From assembly GCA_910588865.1 (NCBI GenBank), contig CAJUSJ010000066.1:1-22466 (forward strand): DNA of 22,466 bases, read 5' to 3'. The translations under genes and the position numbers were made by a program. This stretch comes from an uncultured Lachnospiraceae bacterium (GTDB lineage Bacteria > Bacillota > Clostridia > Lachnospirales > Lachnospiraceae). The notes beneath the pieces were generated by a model. That model had not been told where the DNA came from. It did no database searches and saw only the letters and a list, made by a program, of their open reading frames with translations. Each line of letters opens with the position of its first letter. Position 1 is the stretch's first letter. Shown here piece after piece: positions 6,940 to 13,569 of the stretch.

Positions 6940-7011
6940 TGCGTCTGAGAGGAATCGAACCTCCGCACGCGGCTCCGGAGGCCACTGCTCTATCCACTGA
7001 GCTACAGACGC
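6940..7011 (-). tRNA. tRNA-Arg(CCG)
   Basis: On the minus strand a full cloverleaf folds. The acceptor is GCGTCTG/CAGACGC and the D arm GCTC/GAGC. The anticodon stem is GTGGC/GCCGC with the loop CTCCGGA (anticodon CCG, codon CGG). The T arm is GGAGG/CCTCT around TTCGATT. The discriminator is A and the CCA tail is not encoded. The 3' half faces the decaying element to the left and is the likely integration target. Confidence 0.93.
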
Positions 7012-7020
7012 ATTACTAGT

Positions 7021-7049
7021 ATAATACTACATTTTTCTAAAATATGCAA
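7021..7049 (-). promoter_or_regulatory. Promoter of tRNA-Arg
   Basis: On the minus strand TTGCAT (7049-7044), 17-base spacer, TATTAT (7026-7021), ending 10 bases before the tRNA 5' end. Spacing and distance are what is expected for a stable RNA promoter. Confidence 0.7.
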
Positions 7050-7066
7050 GTAGAAATTTTTTTAAT

Positions 7067-7254
7067 GTTTTGTCCCAGCGTTACGGTTCCCACCATGACG
7101 GATCAGCCATGGGCCAATACCGTTATGGAAGCAAAGCATATGCCCCTCTACACTCCGTTTCGGTCGGTTCTAAACAAGCGCCGCAGTCGATTTTAAATGG
7201 GCATATGCTGTTACGTTCACAGGGCACCTGTGAACAGTAACGCCCTTACAAAAC
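7067..7254. repeat. 188 bp intergenic element with 26 bp terminal inverted repeats
   Basis: The ends 7067-7092 and 7229-7254 are inverted copies matching at 20 of 26 positions: GTTTTGT, four variable bases, GCGTTAC, then a GTTC-containing tail. Inside lie a second perfect pair, AGCATATGCCC (7135-7145) with GGGCATATGCT (7199-7209), and a tight hairpin GTTACGTTCACAGG / CCTGTGAACAGTAAC (7210-7223 / 7227-7241, one bulge) that competes with the outer stem. Part of the left arm and adjoining sequence (7077-7128) recurs inverted at 11659-11706. This suggests a small non-autonomous repeat (MITE- or REP-like) or a structured RNA. No protein could be read in it. It fills most of the 337 bp gap between tRNA-Arg and the next gene. 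Confidence 0.55.
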
Positions 7255-7284
7255 CAGGTTATCCCGAGTCTGATCTTGAACCGG

Positions 7285-7313
7285 TTGCTTTTTACTTCTG
7301 TTTTTGCTAGAAT
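7285..7313 (+). promoter_or_regulatory. Promoter of the membrane protein-queA operon (shared block)
   Basis: TTGCTT (7285-7290), 17-base spacer ending in TGC (extended -10), TAGAAT (7308-7313). The 38 bases from 7285 to 7322 are 33/38 identical to 12670-12707 upstream of rluF, including nine bases past the -10 box. The dyad TTGCT-N7-AGCAA (7304-7320) covers the -10 and start region and could be an operator. Confidence 0.65.
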
Positions 7314-7348
7314 AGAGCAAGACTTGGTGGCTAGGAGGCACGGAAGAT

Positions 7349-8218
7349 ATGATAAACAGGAGAAGGCCGGGAAGAGGGGAGCGGGATGAAAGCGTTGTTG
7401 TGAAGGCGCTGCGTTTTGGGATTATCCCTCTCATCGTGATTGTATTGATTATTATAATTATCCTGACAGACAACAAAAGCGGCGGGGGGGAGGATGACGC
7501 CTATCTTCCCGTAGAGTATGCCCAGAAGGGCAAGCTGGAGACCACGGAAGGGACCGAAGGCAGCAGTGCGGAGGAAGACGAAGGCGGCCAGGGGCTGGCG
7601 GCGGAAGACCAGGAGACAGGAGAGTCCACGGACCCGGAAAGCGGCGGACAAGGAGATTTGTCAGGCGGAGAAACCGGGGCGGCGGATCCATCCCAGTACC
7701 CTTTGCAGCAGGATGCCATACTGGAGCTGACAGGACTTGTCCAGTCTTATTGTCAGGCAAAAGAGGAGTGTGATCCGGAACTATTGGCGTGGGTGTTCGG
7801 AATTGACGGCTGGTCGGAGGAAGACAAGAGCAGAGAGCAGGCCCGGATGGAGCTGGTGAAAGCCAGTGTAAAGAAGTACGAGAATATTTCCTGCTATTCT
7901 ATCCAGGGGCCAGAGCCGGAGTCCTATGTGATCTTCCCTTACTATGAGATCCATTATCGGGAGACAGACACACTGATGCCAGCGTTCAGCTGGGGATACG
8001 CGAAAAAGGATGAGAGCGGCAGATACTATATGGTTCAGGAGGTGGCCAGCCAGGTCAACGATTATATCTGCGAGGTGGGGGAGAAGCCGGAGGTAAGGGC
8101 AGTGATGTCTCAGATTCAGGGAAGGCAGCAGGAGGCCATCGCGGCGGATCCGGTGCTGGAAAAGATCTATGGCAGTACCGGGGCGTCTGAAGTGATCATA
8201 GGAGGCGTGGGAGGTTGA
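7349..8218 (+). CDS. Single-pass membrane protein with acidic linker, unknown
   Basis: The 289-residue product begins with an arginine-rich cytosolic tail (INRRRPGRGERDES), then a hydrophobic segment at about residues 24-42 (IIPLIVIVLIIIIIL), then a long acidic, Gly/Ser/Glu-rich linker at about 45-110. A folded domain follows at about 115-270 (AILELTGLVQSYCQAKEECD, then YVIFPYYEIHYRETDTLMPA and RYYMVQEVASQVNDYICEV). The topology predicts an N-in protein with the domain outside the cell. The domain looks like the small NTF2-like or lipoprotein-type extracytoplasmic domains of Lachnospiraceae, but no family is recognised. TAGGAGGCACG is a good ribosome site before ATG 7349. The gene lies 58 bp ahead of queA and probably shares its transcript. 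Confidence 0.75.
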   Translation: MINRRRPGRGERDESVVVKALRFGIIPLIVIVLIIIIILTDNKSGGGEDDAYLPVEYAQKGKLETTEGTEGSSAEEDEGGQGLAAEDQETGESTDPESGGQGDLSGGETGAADPSQYPLQQDAILELTGLVQSYCQAKEECDPELLAWVFGIDGWSEEDKSREQARMELVKASVKKYENISCYSIQGPEPESYVIFPYYEIHYRETDTLMPAFSWGYAKKDESGRYYMVQEVASQVNDYICEVGEKPEVRAVMSQIQGRQQEAIAADPVLEKIYGSTGASEVIIGGVGG

Positions 8219-8276
8219 GGAACAGTGGCCTTCTCCCCCGTCTTATCCACGAGAATCGTAAAAAACGGAGGAAATC

Positions 8277-9302
8277 ATGAACGTATCAGAGTTTAATTTT
8301 GACCTTCCCCAGGAGCTGATCGCCCAAGATCCCCTGGAGAACCGGTCCTCTTCCAGGCTGCTGGTTCTGGACAAGGAGACAGGAGATATACAGCATAAAA
8401 ATTTCCGGGATCTGTTGTCCTATTTAAGAAGAGGGGACTGCCTGGTGGTCAATGACACAAAGGTGATTCCGGCCCGTCTCTACGGCGTGAAGGAGGAGAC
8501 CGAGGCAAAGATAGAGGTCCTTCTGTTAAAGAGAAGAGAGAGTGACCTGTGGGAGACCCTGGTAAAGCCGGGGAAGAAGGCCAGGCCAGGAACGGTCATC
8601 TCTTTTGGCGGCGGAATTTTAAAAGGAACGGTCATTGATGTGGTGGAGGAGGGAAACCGGCTGATCCGGTTTTCCTATGAGGGAATTTTCGAGGAGATCT
8701 TAGATCAGCTGGGGCAGATGCCTCTGCCTCCCTACATCACTCATGAGCTGAAGGACAAGAACCGCTACCAGACCGTTTACGCGAAGCATGACGGTTCCGC
8801 GGCCGCTCCTACGGCGGGGCTTCATTTTACCGAAGAACTGTTAGAGGAGATCCGGGACATGGGGGTCTGTATCGCCCATGTGACCCTTCATGTAGGTCTT
8901 GGGACATTTCGTCCAGTGAAGGTGGACAATATCCTGGATCACCACATGCACTCGGAGTTTTATGTGGTGGAGGAGGCGGAGGCGGAGAAGATCAATGGGG
9001 CAAAAAGAGAGGGCGGCCGGGTCATCTGCGTGGGGACTACCAGCTGCCGCGCGTTAGAGTCAGCCGCGGGGGAGGATGGGATCCTGAAAGCGGGAAGCGG
9101 TTGGACAGACATCTTCATTTATCCTGGGTATCGGTTTAAGATCCTGGATTGTCTGGTGACCAACTTCCATCTGCCTGAGTCCACCCTGGTGATGCTGGTG
9201 TCAGCGCTGGCGGGGAGGGAGCGGGTGCTTCATGCCTACCGGGAGGCGGTTAGGGAACAATACCGTTTTTTCAGTTTCGGGGACGCGATGCTTATAATTT
9301 GA
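8277..9302 (+). CDS. queA: S-adenosylmethionine:tRNA ribosyltransferase-isomerase
   Basis: The 341-residue product is full length for QueA, which transfers and isomerises the ribosyl group of SAM onto preQ1 in the anticodon wobble position of tRNA, making epoxyqueuosine in the cytosol. Visible signatures are FDLPQELIAQDPLENRSSSR at the N-terminus, GDCLVVNDTKVIPARLYG, KHDGSAAAPTAGLHFTEELL, HVTLHVGLGTFRPVKV, GTTSCRALES and NFHLPESTLVMLVSALAG at the end. CGGAGGAAATC precedes the ATG. It follows the membrane protein in one transcript from the promoter at 7285. A perfect terminator lies about 115 bp downstream. No other queuosine gene is in the window. Confidence 0.95.
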   Translation: MNVSEFNFDLPQELIAQDPLENRSSSRLLVLDKETGDIQHKNFRDLLSYLRRGDCLVVNDTKVIPARLYGVKEETEAKIEVLLLKRRESDLWETLVKPGKKARPGTVISFGGGILKGTVIDVVEEGNRLIRFSYEGIFEEILDQLGQMPLPPYITHELKDKNRYQTVYAKHDGSAAAPTAGLHFTEELLEEIRDMGVCIAHVTLHVGLGTFRPVKVDNILDHHMHSEFYVVEEAEAEKINGAKREGGRVICVGTTSCRALESAAGEDGILKAGSGWTDIFIYPGYRFKILDCLVTNFHLPESTLVMLVSALAGRERVLHAYREAVREQYRFFSFGDAMLII

Positions 9303-9417
9303 CATAAAAATCACACCTTTATAAGGTAACTCCCTTTTCGGAATTGTGTGTCCATGGAAAGCGAACTCCTAAATACACATTGCAAGCATCCGGCATATAT
9401 TTTATATTCAAGTATAT

Positions 9418-9473
9418 AAAAAAGAAGAATCCCCCCGCCGCAAGTAGACGCAGTGGGGGGATTCTTCTTTTTT
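9418..9473. terminator. Bidirectional Rho-independent terminator
   Basis: A perfect 19 bp inverted repeat (9418-9436 with 9455-9473): six A, GAAGAAT, six C, an 18-base loop, and the exact complement ending in six T. Both strands end in a T-run, so it closes queA from the left and the MCP-like gene from the right. The remaining gap bases (9303-9417) show no gene. Confidence 0.92.
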
Positions 9474-9526
9474 GGCCGCAAAGCGCCCATCAGGCTGTTT
9501 ATTGTCCTTCCGGGACCGCCGCTGCC

Positions 9527-10471
9527 TCAGCCTTCCTCCACCTCTCGGATAATAGGCGGGATCTGGGCCATCATGTTGTCAATATCTTCGAACATGGCGC
9601 TCTTGGTGGTACCCAGGTTGCTTGCCCTCTTGATATGCTTTACAACCTCCTGGTACTGAACCTTGATATCGTCGAAAAACTGGCACACGGTCTGGAGGCC
9701 CTGCTGGGAATCCTGAATTACGCTGGATATCTGTTCCTGGACATCCCTGGCTCCCTCGGCCGCGGCAGTGATCTTGTTAAAGCTTTCATATGTACTGTTT
9801 ACAGTATCCACGCTGTGGCCCAGGGCCTGCTGGGATGCCAGAATACTGTCGTTCAGCTGGCTGGTTCCCTGCTTTACGTCGTGAATTCCTGTGTCTACCT
9901 CGCTGGCCAGGTCCTTGATCTCGTTGGCAAGCTCTTTAACCTTGGCGGCTACCACGGAGAATCCCCGTCCTTCCGCGCCGGCTCTGGCTGCCTCTATGGA
10001 GGCGTTGATTGCCAGAATATTGGTCTGGTCCGCGATGGACACGATCTTATCCATGCACTGCTGGATGCTCTTTACGGCTGTCTGCAGCTGTTCAAAGGTA
10101 TGCTCCATCTCACTGTAGGATTGCTCCACCTGTTCGGAAGTCTCCTTCAGCTCCTCCACTTTTTCTTTTGCCTCGGATACGGTCTGGCTGATGGCTCCTC
10201 TTACCTCCATGAACTGTCCGGCAGTGTCGTTGATATTGGAAAAAGACTGTCCGAAGTCCTGAAGCTTTTCCTGAAAATGATCTGCCTTTTGCAGTACGCC
10301 GGAGAAAGAGCTTTCCACCATCCCAAGCTCCCGCAGTGACTGGACTTCTTTGTGAATCAGGTTTTTCTTATATTCGTCCAGGCTTTCGATCACATAAAGC
10401 ACGGGATAGAGGCTTTTGGACTCCTGTGTGGTCTGACCCGTCTTTTTGGGGTCTTTTTTTGAAAATAACAT
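9527..10471 (-). CDS. Soluble methyl-accepting chemotaxis-type signalling protein
   Basis: The 314-residue product has no signal peptide or membrane segment. Its centre carries the highly conserved receptor hairpin tip at about residues 146-181: IADQTNILAINASIEAARAG followed by AEGRGFSVVAAKVKELA. This is the part of chemoreceptors that contacts CheA and CheW. The flanks are long heptad-rich helices (QKADHFQEKLQDFGQSF; VEELKETSEQVEQSYSEMEH). The first ~45 residues (SLYPVLYVIESLDEYKKN) may be a small input region. The flanking helices are short for a full receptor, so it may be a signal transducer rather than a classical chemoreceptor. GGAGGAGG lies before the ATG. It starts 15 bp after the FIST gene stop, so the two are co-transcribed and FIST is its likely ligand-sensing partner (inference). 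Confidence 0.88.
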   Translation of the reverse strand: MLFSKKDPKKTGQTTQESKSLYPVLYVIESLDEYKKNLIHKEVQSLRELGMVESSFSGVLQKADHFQEKLQDFGQSFSNINDTAGQFMEVRGAISQTVSEAKEKVEELKETSEQVEQSYSEMEHTFEQLQTAVKSIQQCMDKIVSIADQTNILAINASIEAARAGAEGRGFSVVAAKVKELANEIKDLASEVDTGIHDVKQGTSQLNDSILASQQALGHSVDTVNSTYESFNKITAAAEGARDVQEQISSVIQDSQQGLQTVCQFFDDIKVQYQEVVKHIKRASNLGTTKSAMFEDIDNMMAQIPPIIREVEEG

Positions 10472-10486
10472 TCGCGCCTCCTCCTT

Positions 10487-11542
10487 CTATTCAAATACCG
10501 CGCAGGTCATGGACTGGTTGACAAAACGGTTGTTATAGTGTTCTTCGTAGCCCACAAGACCGGCATGGCTGCCTAAAGCTCCCATGTCCTGGAGATAGGT
10601 GTTCATATAGTTGTGCTGGCTGAACAGCTTATACCGGAAGAGACAGTTGACAGAGAAGACCGCGGAACGTTTTGGAAAATCCCGGCAGATCTTGGCGATA
10701 GTCTCTTTCGTAATGGCCTTGTAGTCTGCCAGCTGCAGCAAAAACAGCACGTCAGAGTCATTGACCTGACGGAAACAGGCGAGAGAATTGCCGCTGACTT
10801 CCTTGATTGATATGATGCAGATATCGTCGCCGTTGATCTTGCCAAAGGGATTCTGGAACGTCTGGGTCAGGATCTGCTGGTCGGTAACTTTGAGAATACT
10901 CTGATATACCTGTTTGGCTGGTCGGCCGTTGAGGGATCCCAGCATGTATCTGGCTTTGTCCGTGTCCGAGGCGATAAAGCGATAGTTACCCAGGGGCCGG
11001 TAGATATTCTCTTTGTAAGTTTTTACCCGTCCGTTCTGATTCTTAATCAGTCCGTAGACAACAGCGTCCTGATACACTTTACCGTTGGCGGATACCTTGC
11101 CCCCGTCGCCGGTGCCTCCCACAAGGGAGATTTCCCTGCGGTTTAAGGCGCTGTATACAGTGGTGAGCACACAGGCGTCATTGCCTGTGCAGAAATCAAT
11201 ACACACCGTATTGCTGCCGGATCCGTTGAGCTGTTGGATATCTTGTTCCAGGCGCTGGATATACTTTACGGGCATGACCGAAACCTGCTCCAGAACATTG
11301 GCTCTGGCGCTGACTCCGTCGGAAAAAGCTATGATGCCTACACCGTGCTCCACAATCCTTGTGTCATAGCTCATGCCGATACATCCGATACTGGGTACCC
11401 CAGGGTAAAGGGTCTCTAAAGCCTTTACATGAGCTTCGAACTGGTTATCATTTGATAACAGCATAATGAACTGGGGACTGATCAGCCCGCGGACCGCCTC
11501 AGCCAGATTTCCGTTCTGGCTCATGCCAAAAAACTGCCTCAT
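10487..11542 (-). CDS. FIST domain protein (FIST_N plus FIST_C)
   Basis: The 351-residue product matches the FIST sensory module. FIST_N spans about residues 15-215 (TLYPGVPSIGCIGMSYDTRI, then ISLVGGTGDGGKVS and GKVYQDAVVYGLI) and FIST_C about 215-350, ending in the family hallmark EEHYNNRFVNQSMTCAVF. FIST domains are intracellular ligand sensors thought to bind small molecules such as amino acids. The FIST protein NosP binds haem and nitric oxide. There is no membrane segment and no fused output domain, so signalling must go through a partner. The MCP-like gene 15 bp downstream is the obvious candidate. TGGAGGATATTAC precedes the ATG, and a promoter lies about 50 bp upstream. Confidence 0.88.
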   Translation of the reverse strand: MRQFFGMSQNGNLAEAVRGLISPQFIMLLSNDNQFEAHVKALETLYPGVPSIGCIGMSYDTRIVEHGVGIIAFSDGVSARANVLEQVSVMPVKYIQRLEQDIQQLNGSGSNTVCIDFCTGNDACVLTTVYSALNRREISLVGGTGDGGKVSANGKVYQDAVVYGLIKNQNGRVKTYKENIYRPLGNYRFIASDTDKARYMLGSLNGRPAKQVYQSILKVTDQQILTQTFQNPFGKINGDDICIISIKEVSGNSLACFRQVNDSDVLFLLQLADYKAITKETIAKICRDFPKRSAVFSVNCLFRYKLFSQHNYMNTYLQDMGALGSHAGLVGYEEHYNNRFVNQSMTCAVFE

Positions 11543-11593
11543 GTAATATCCTCCATTACGTCATGTATTTTTATTATGTATTTCATTCTGTCA

Positions 11594-11623
11594 ATTATAC
11601 TTCATAACCGCCAGGGGCGTCAA
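11594..11623 (-). promoter_or_regulatory. Promoter of the FIST-MCP operon
   Basis: On the minus strand TTGACG (11623-11618), 18-base spacer, TATAAT (11599-11594), about 50 bases before the FIST start. A second TTGACA (11595-11590) overlaps it but has no good -10. This gives the pair its own promoter, separate from the hemerythrin gene. Confidence 0.65.
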
Positions 11624-11658
11624 CCAGCAGAAGTTCTGAAAGCCTGCCGTTTTGGCCC

Positions 11659-11706
11659 CCATAACGAATCAGCTGGGTGATTCGTCATGGTGTGAACAGC
11701 AACGCT
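11659..11706 (-). repeat. Second, inverted partial copy of the 7077-7128 repeat
   Basis: Read on the minus strand, this segment follows 7077-7128 closely: AGCGTT, a GTTC-C-CACC core, ATGACG-ATCA, a variable centre four bases shorter, then CGTTATGG. It also holds its own hairpin, CGAATCA (11665-11671) with TGATTCG (11678-11684). The last ten codons and the stop of the hemerythrin gene lie inside it. It may act as that gene's transcript end, although no T-run follows. Confidence 0.55.
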
Positions 11707-12580
11707 CTTTCCAGGTGCGGAAACAGAAGATAAAATATCCTACCCTGGTATTAAACAGCAGGCTGCAGGGATATCCTTGCATAAAATCAGCCCGAAACGC
11801 GTCTTTGTCCAGAAGATCATTGGAAGTGATCTCGCAGTTTGACCCGGACCGGAACAGCTTGCCCATATGGCGGAACAGCTGTTCAAAGATCTGGAGAGCG
11901 ACAGTGTTCACAAAGGTGTCTCTTTTGGTAGGCGGATATTTCATCAGCCTTCCCACGCCTTTTAAGACCAGCTGCTCCTCCACTCCCAGAAGAAGCTGCA
12001 CCTTTCCGTCATTGTCAATGTCATAGGTCAGGCGGCAATAAAGACTATTCCCTATATTCTGGCCTTTGTAGCTGGTCTGCACAAGCTTTGCCTCCACTTG
12101 AAACACATCCACCATGGCGTTGTTGACAGCCTTGGCTACAATAGACAACTTGGATGAGGGTTCATATATTTTTTTGCTCAGGTTCTTTCCCACAATAGCC
12201 AGGTCTTCTGTTATAATGTGGCCTGTGAGCCATCCGGTCATAACTGCCAGGAAACGTTCTACGGCAGTTTGCGAATACTGGGACAGCTGCAGGTCCCGTC
12301 TGAGGGAGACTAAGGTCTTGTCTCTGAAATTGTCATGGATCTTCTTGTGCCACGCGTAATTTTGATAGTGTATTGAACGCATATAGGCCTCTTCCTCTGA
12401 AAAATGCCTCATGGTATAATTTTCCAGATATTTGATCCCTTCTTCACAGGCGTGCCGCGCGGTCTGCTCATCTTTCAACAGCTTTGTCAGTTTGTTGACG
12501 ATCCGAAAAAGCTTGGCATGGGCATTGTCCACAACCTCGACGCCGATGTTATACTGTTCGTTCCATACTATATTTTCCAT
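11669..12580 (-). CDS. Hemerythrin-domain protein with unknown C-terminal domain
   Basis: From ATG 12580 (chosen because GGAGG sits four bases upstream; the ATG at 12616 has none) the product has 303 residues. Residues 1-135 are a hemerythrin fold with all seven diiron ligands in order: H21 (DNAHAKLF), H59 and E63 (RHFSEEE), H78 and H82 (WHKKIH), H121 and D126 (GHIITEDL). It should bind O2 or a similar small ligand. Residues about 150-285 form a second domain (GNSLYCRLTYDIDNDGKVQL, then TFVNTVALQIFEQLFRHMG). Its layout recalls CheX-like chemotaxis phosphatases, but I see no certain catalytic motif. The tail CCSHHDESPS is encoded by an intergenic repeat. It lies just upstream of, and on the same strand as, FIST and MCP. 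Confidence 0.85.
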   Translation of the reverse strand: MENIVWNEQYNIGVEVVDNAHAKLFRIVNKLTKLLKDEQTARHACEEGIKYLENYTMRHFSEEEAYMRSIHYQNYAWHKKIHDNFRDKTLVSLRRDLQLSQYSQTAVERFLAVMTGWLTGHIITEDLAIVGKNLSKKIYEPSSKLSIVAKAVNNAMVDVFQVEAKLVQTSYKGQNIGNSLYCRLTYDIDNDGKVQLLLGVEEQLVLKGVGRLMKYPPTKRDTFVNTVALQIFEQLFRHMGKLFRSGSNCEITSNDLLDKDAFRADFMQGYPCSLLFNTRVGYFIFCFRTWKERCCSHHDESPS

Positions 12581-12627
12581 GGTGCCTCCTGCTTTCCACA
12601 AATGGTCAGTGTTCACGTTTTCTTTAA

Positions 12628-12656
12628 ATTATAGAGCTAATTTTAAGATTTGTCTA
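12628..12656 (-). promoter_or_regulatory. Promoter of the hemerythrin gene
   Basis: On the minus strand TAGACA (12656-12651), 17-base spacer, TATAAT (12633-12628), giving a leader of roughly 40 bases. It is divergent from the rluF promoter, with only 13 bp between their -35 boxes, so one regulator could affect both. Confidence 0.65.
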
Positions 12657-12669
12657 CTTTTAAATTAAG

Positions 12670-12698
12670 TTGCTTTTTAACCTGGTTTTTGCTAGAAT
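12670..12698 (+). promoter_or_regulatory. Promoter of the rluF-ligA-metA-eamA operon (shared block)
   Basis: TTGCTT (12670-12675), 17-base spacer ending TGC, TAGAAT (12693-12698): the same boxes and spacing as the promoter at 7285. The dyad TTGCT-N7-AGCAA (12689-12705) is also conserved. The leader to 12782 is about 80 bases and contains a GC-rich dyad (CCGGG/CCCGG near 12717-12733) that could fold. Confidence 0.65.
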
Positions 12699-12781
12699 AG
12701 AGCAAGAATTGTAAGCCGGGGGAAAGGCCCGGGAAATATGTCAGGCCGGGAACATGGTTTGGCCAGGGAGAAGACTGTTTT

Positions 12782-13549
12782 ATGGAAGAGATCCGTTTAA
12801 ATAAATATTTAAGTGACATGGGAATCTGCTCCCGCAGGCAGGCGGACCGCCTGATTTTGGAGGGGAAAGTTACGGTAGATGGAGAGCCGGCGGTCATGGG
12901 GATGAAGATCCGCGAAGGGCAGAGGGTTGTCTGCGGCGGGCAGATGGTGGCGGCAGAAAAGCGGGAACGGGATCCTGGAAAGATCACAAGGCCGGAGAAA
13001 GTCCTGCTGGCTGTCAATAAACCCAAGGGCGTGGTGTGCACCACATCGGACAAGGATCGGGCCATGAATATTGTGGAGCTGGTGAACTACCCTGAAAGGG
13101 TGTACCCTGTTGGACGTCTGGACAAGGACTCGGAAGGGCTTATCTTTATGACAAACCAGGGGGAGCTGGTGAACCGGATCATGAGAGGAGCCAATGGCCA
13201 CGAGAAGGAATATGTGGTCCAGGTGGACAGGCCTGTGACAAAGGAATTTGTCAGGAAGATGGAAGCGGGGGTGTATCTCAAAGAGCTTGACGCGACCACC
13301 AGGCCCTGCCGTATGCGGGTTACCGGAACCAGGCGGTTCCACATCATCCTGACCCAGGGGCTGAACCGGCAGATCCGTCGGATGTGTGAGGCTTTTGGTT
13401 ACCGGGTTCGGGGACTGCGGCGGATCCGGATCATGAATATTTGGCTGGGAGATTTGAAAACAGGAACCTGGCGTAAGGTTACAGCGGAGGAATACCAGGA
13501 GCTTATGAGTATTCTGGATCAGGATCCGACCCGGGAGGGACCGGGATAA
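12782..13549 (+). CDS. rluF: 23S rRNA pseudouridine synthase, RluF type
   Basis: The 255-residue product has an N-terminal S4 RNA-binding domain (residues 4-50: IRLNKYLSDMGICSRRQADR) and the RsuA/RluB/RluF catalytic domain. GRLDKDSEGL gives the catalytic Asp (D114), and LTQGLNRQIRRMCEAFGYRV is the family C-terminal motif. The segments NRIMRGANGHEKEY and LRRIRIMNIWLG resemble RluF (E. coli U2604 enzyme) more than RluB. It isomerises uridine in 23S rRNA, probably around position 2604. It heads an operon with ligA 20 bp downstream. A GGGAGAAG ribosome site lies somewhat far from the ATG. Confidence 0.88.
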   Translation: MEEIRLNKYLSDMGICSRRQADRLILEGKVTVDGEPAVMGMKIREGQRVVCGGQMVAAEKRERDPGKITRPEKVLLAVNKPKGVVCTTSDKDRAMNIVELVNYPERVYPVGRLDKDSEGLIFMTNQGELVNRIMRGANGHEKEYVVQVDRPVTKEFVRKMEAGVYLKELDATTRPCRMRVTGTRRFHIILTQGLNRQIRRMCEAFGYRVRGLRRIRIMNIWLGDLKTGTWRKVTAEEYQELMSILDQDPTREGPG

Positions 13550-13569
13550 CAGACCCAAGGAGGAGCGAG

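Noticed and set aside
6940..6960. Search for an attachment-site direct repeat of the tRNA-Arg 3' end elsewhere in the window
   Set aside because: No second copy was found by eye; the other boundary is probably left of the window, so no att site is annotated.
9344..10339. Long plus-strand open frame of 331 codons across the MCP-like gene
   Set aside because: It is antisense to a protein with an unmistakable receptor hairpin motif, and its translation has no domain or ribosome site.
12809..13558. 249-codon minus-strand open frame opposite rluF
   Set aside because: Proline/histidine-rich translation without motifs, while rluF is complete on the other strand.
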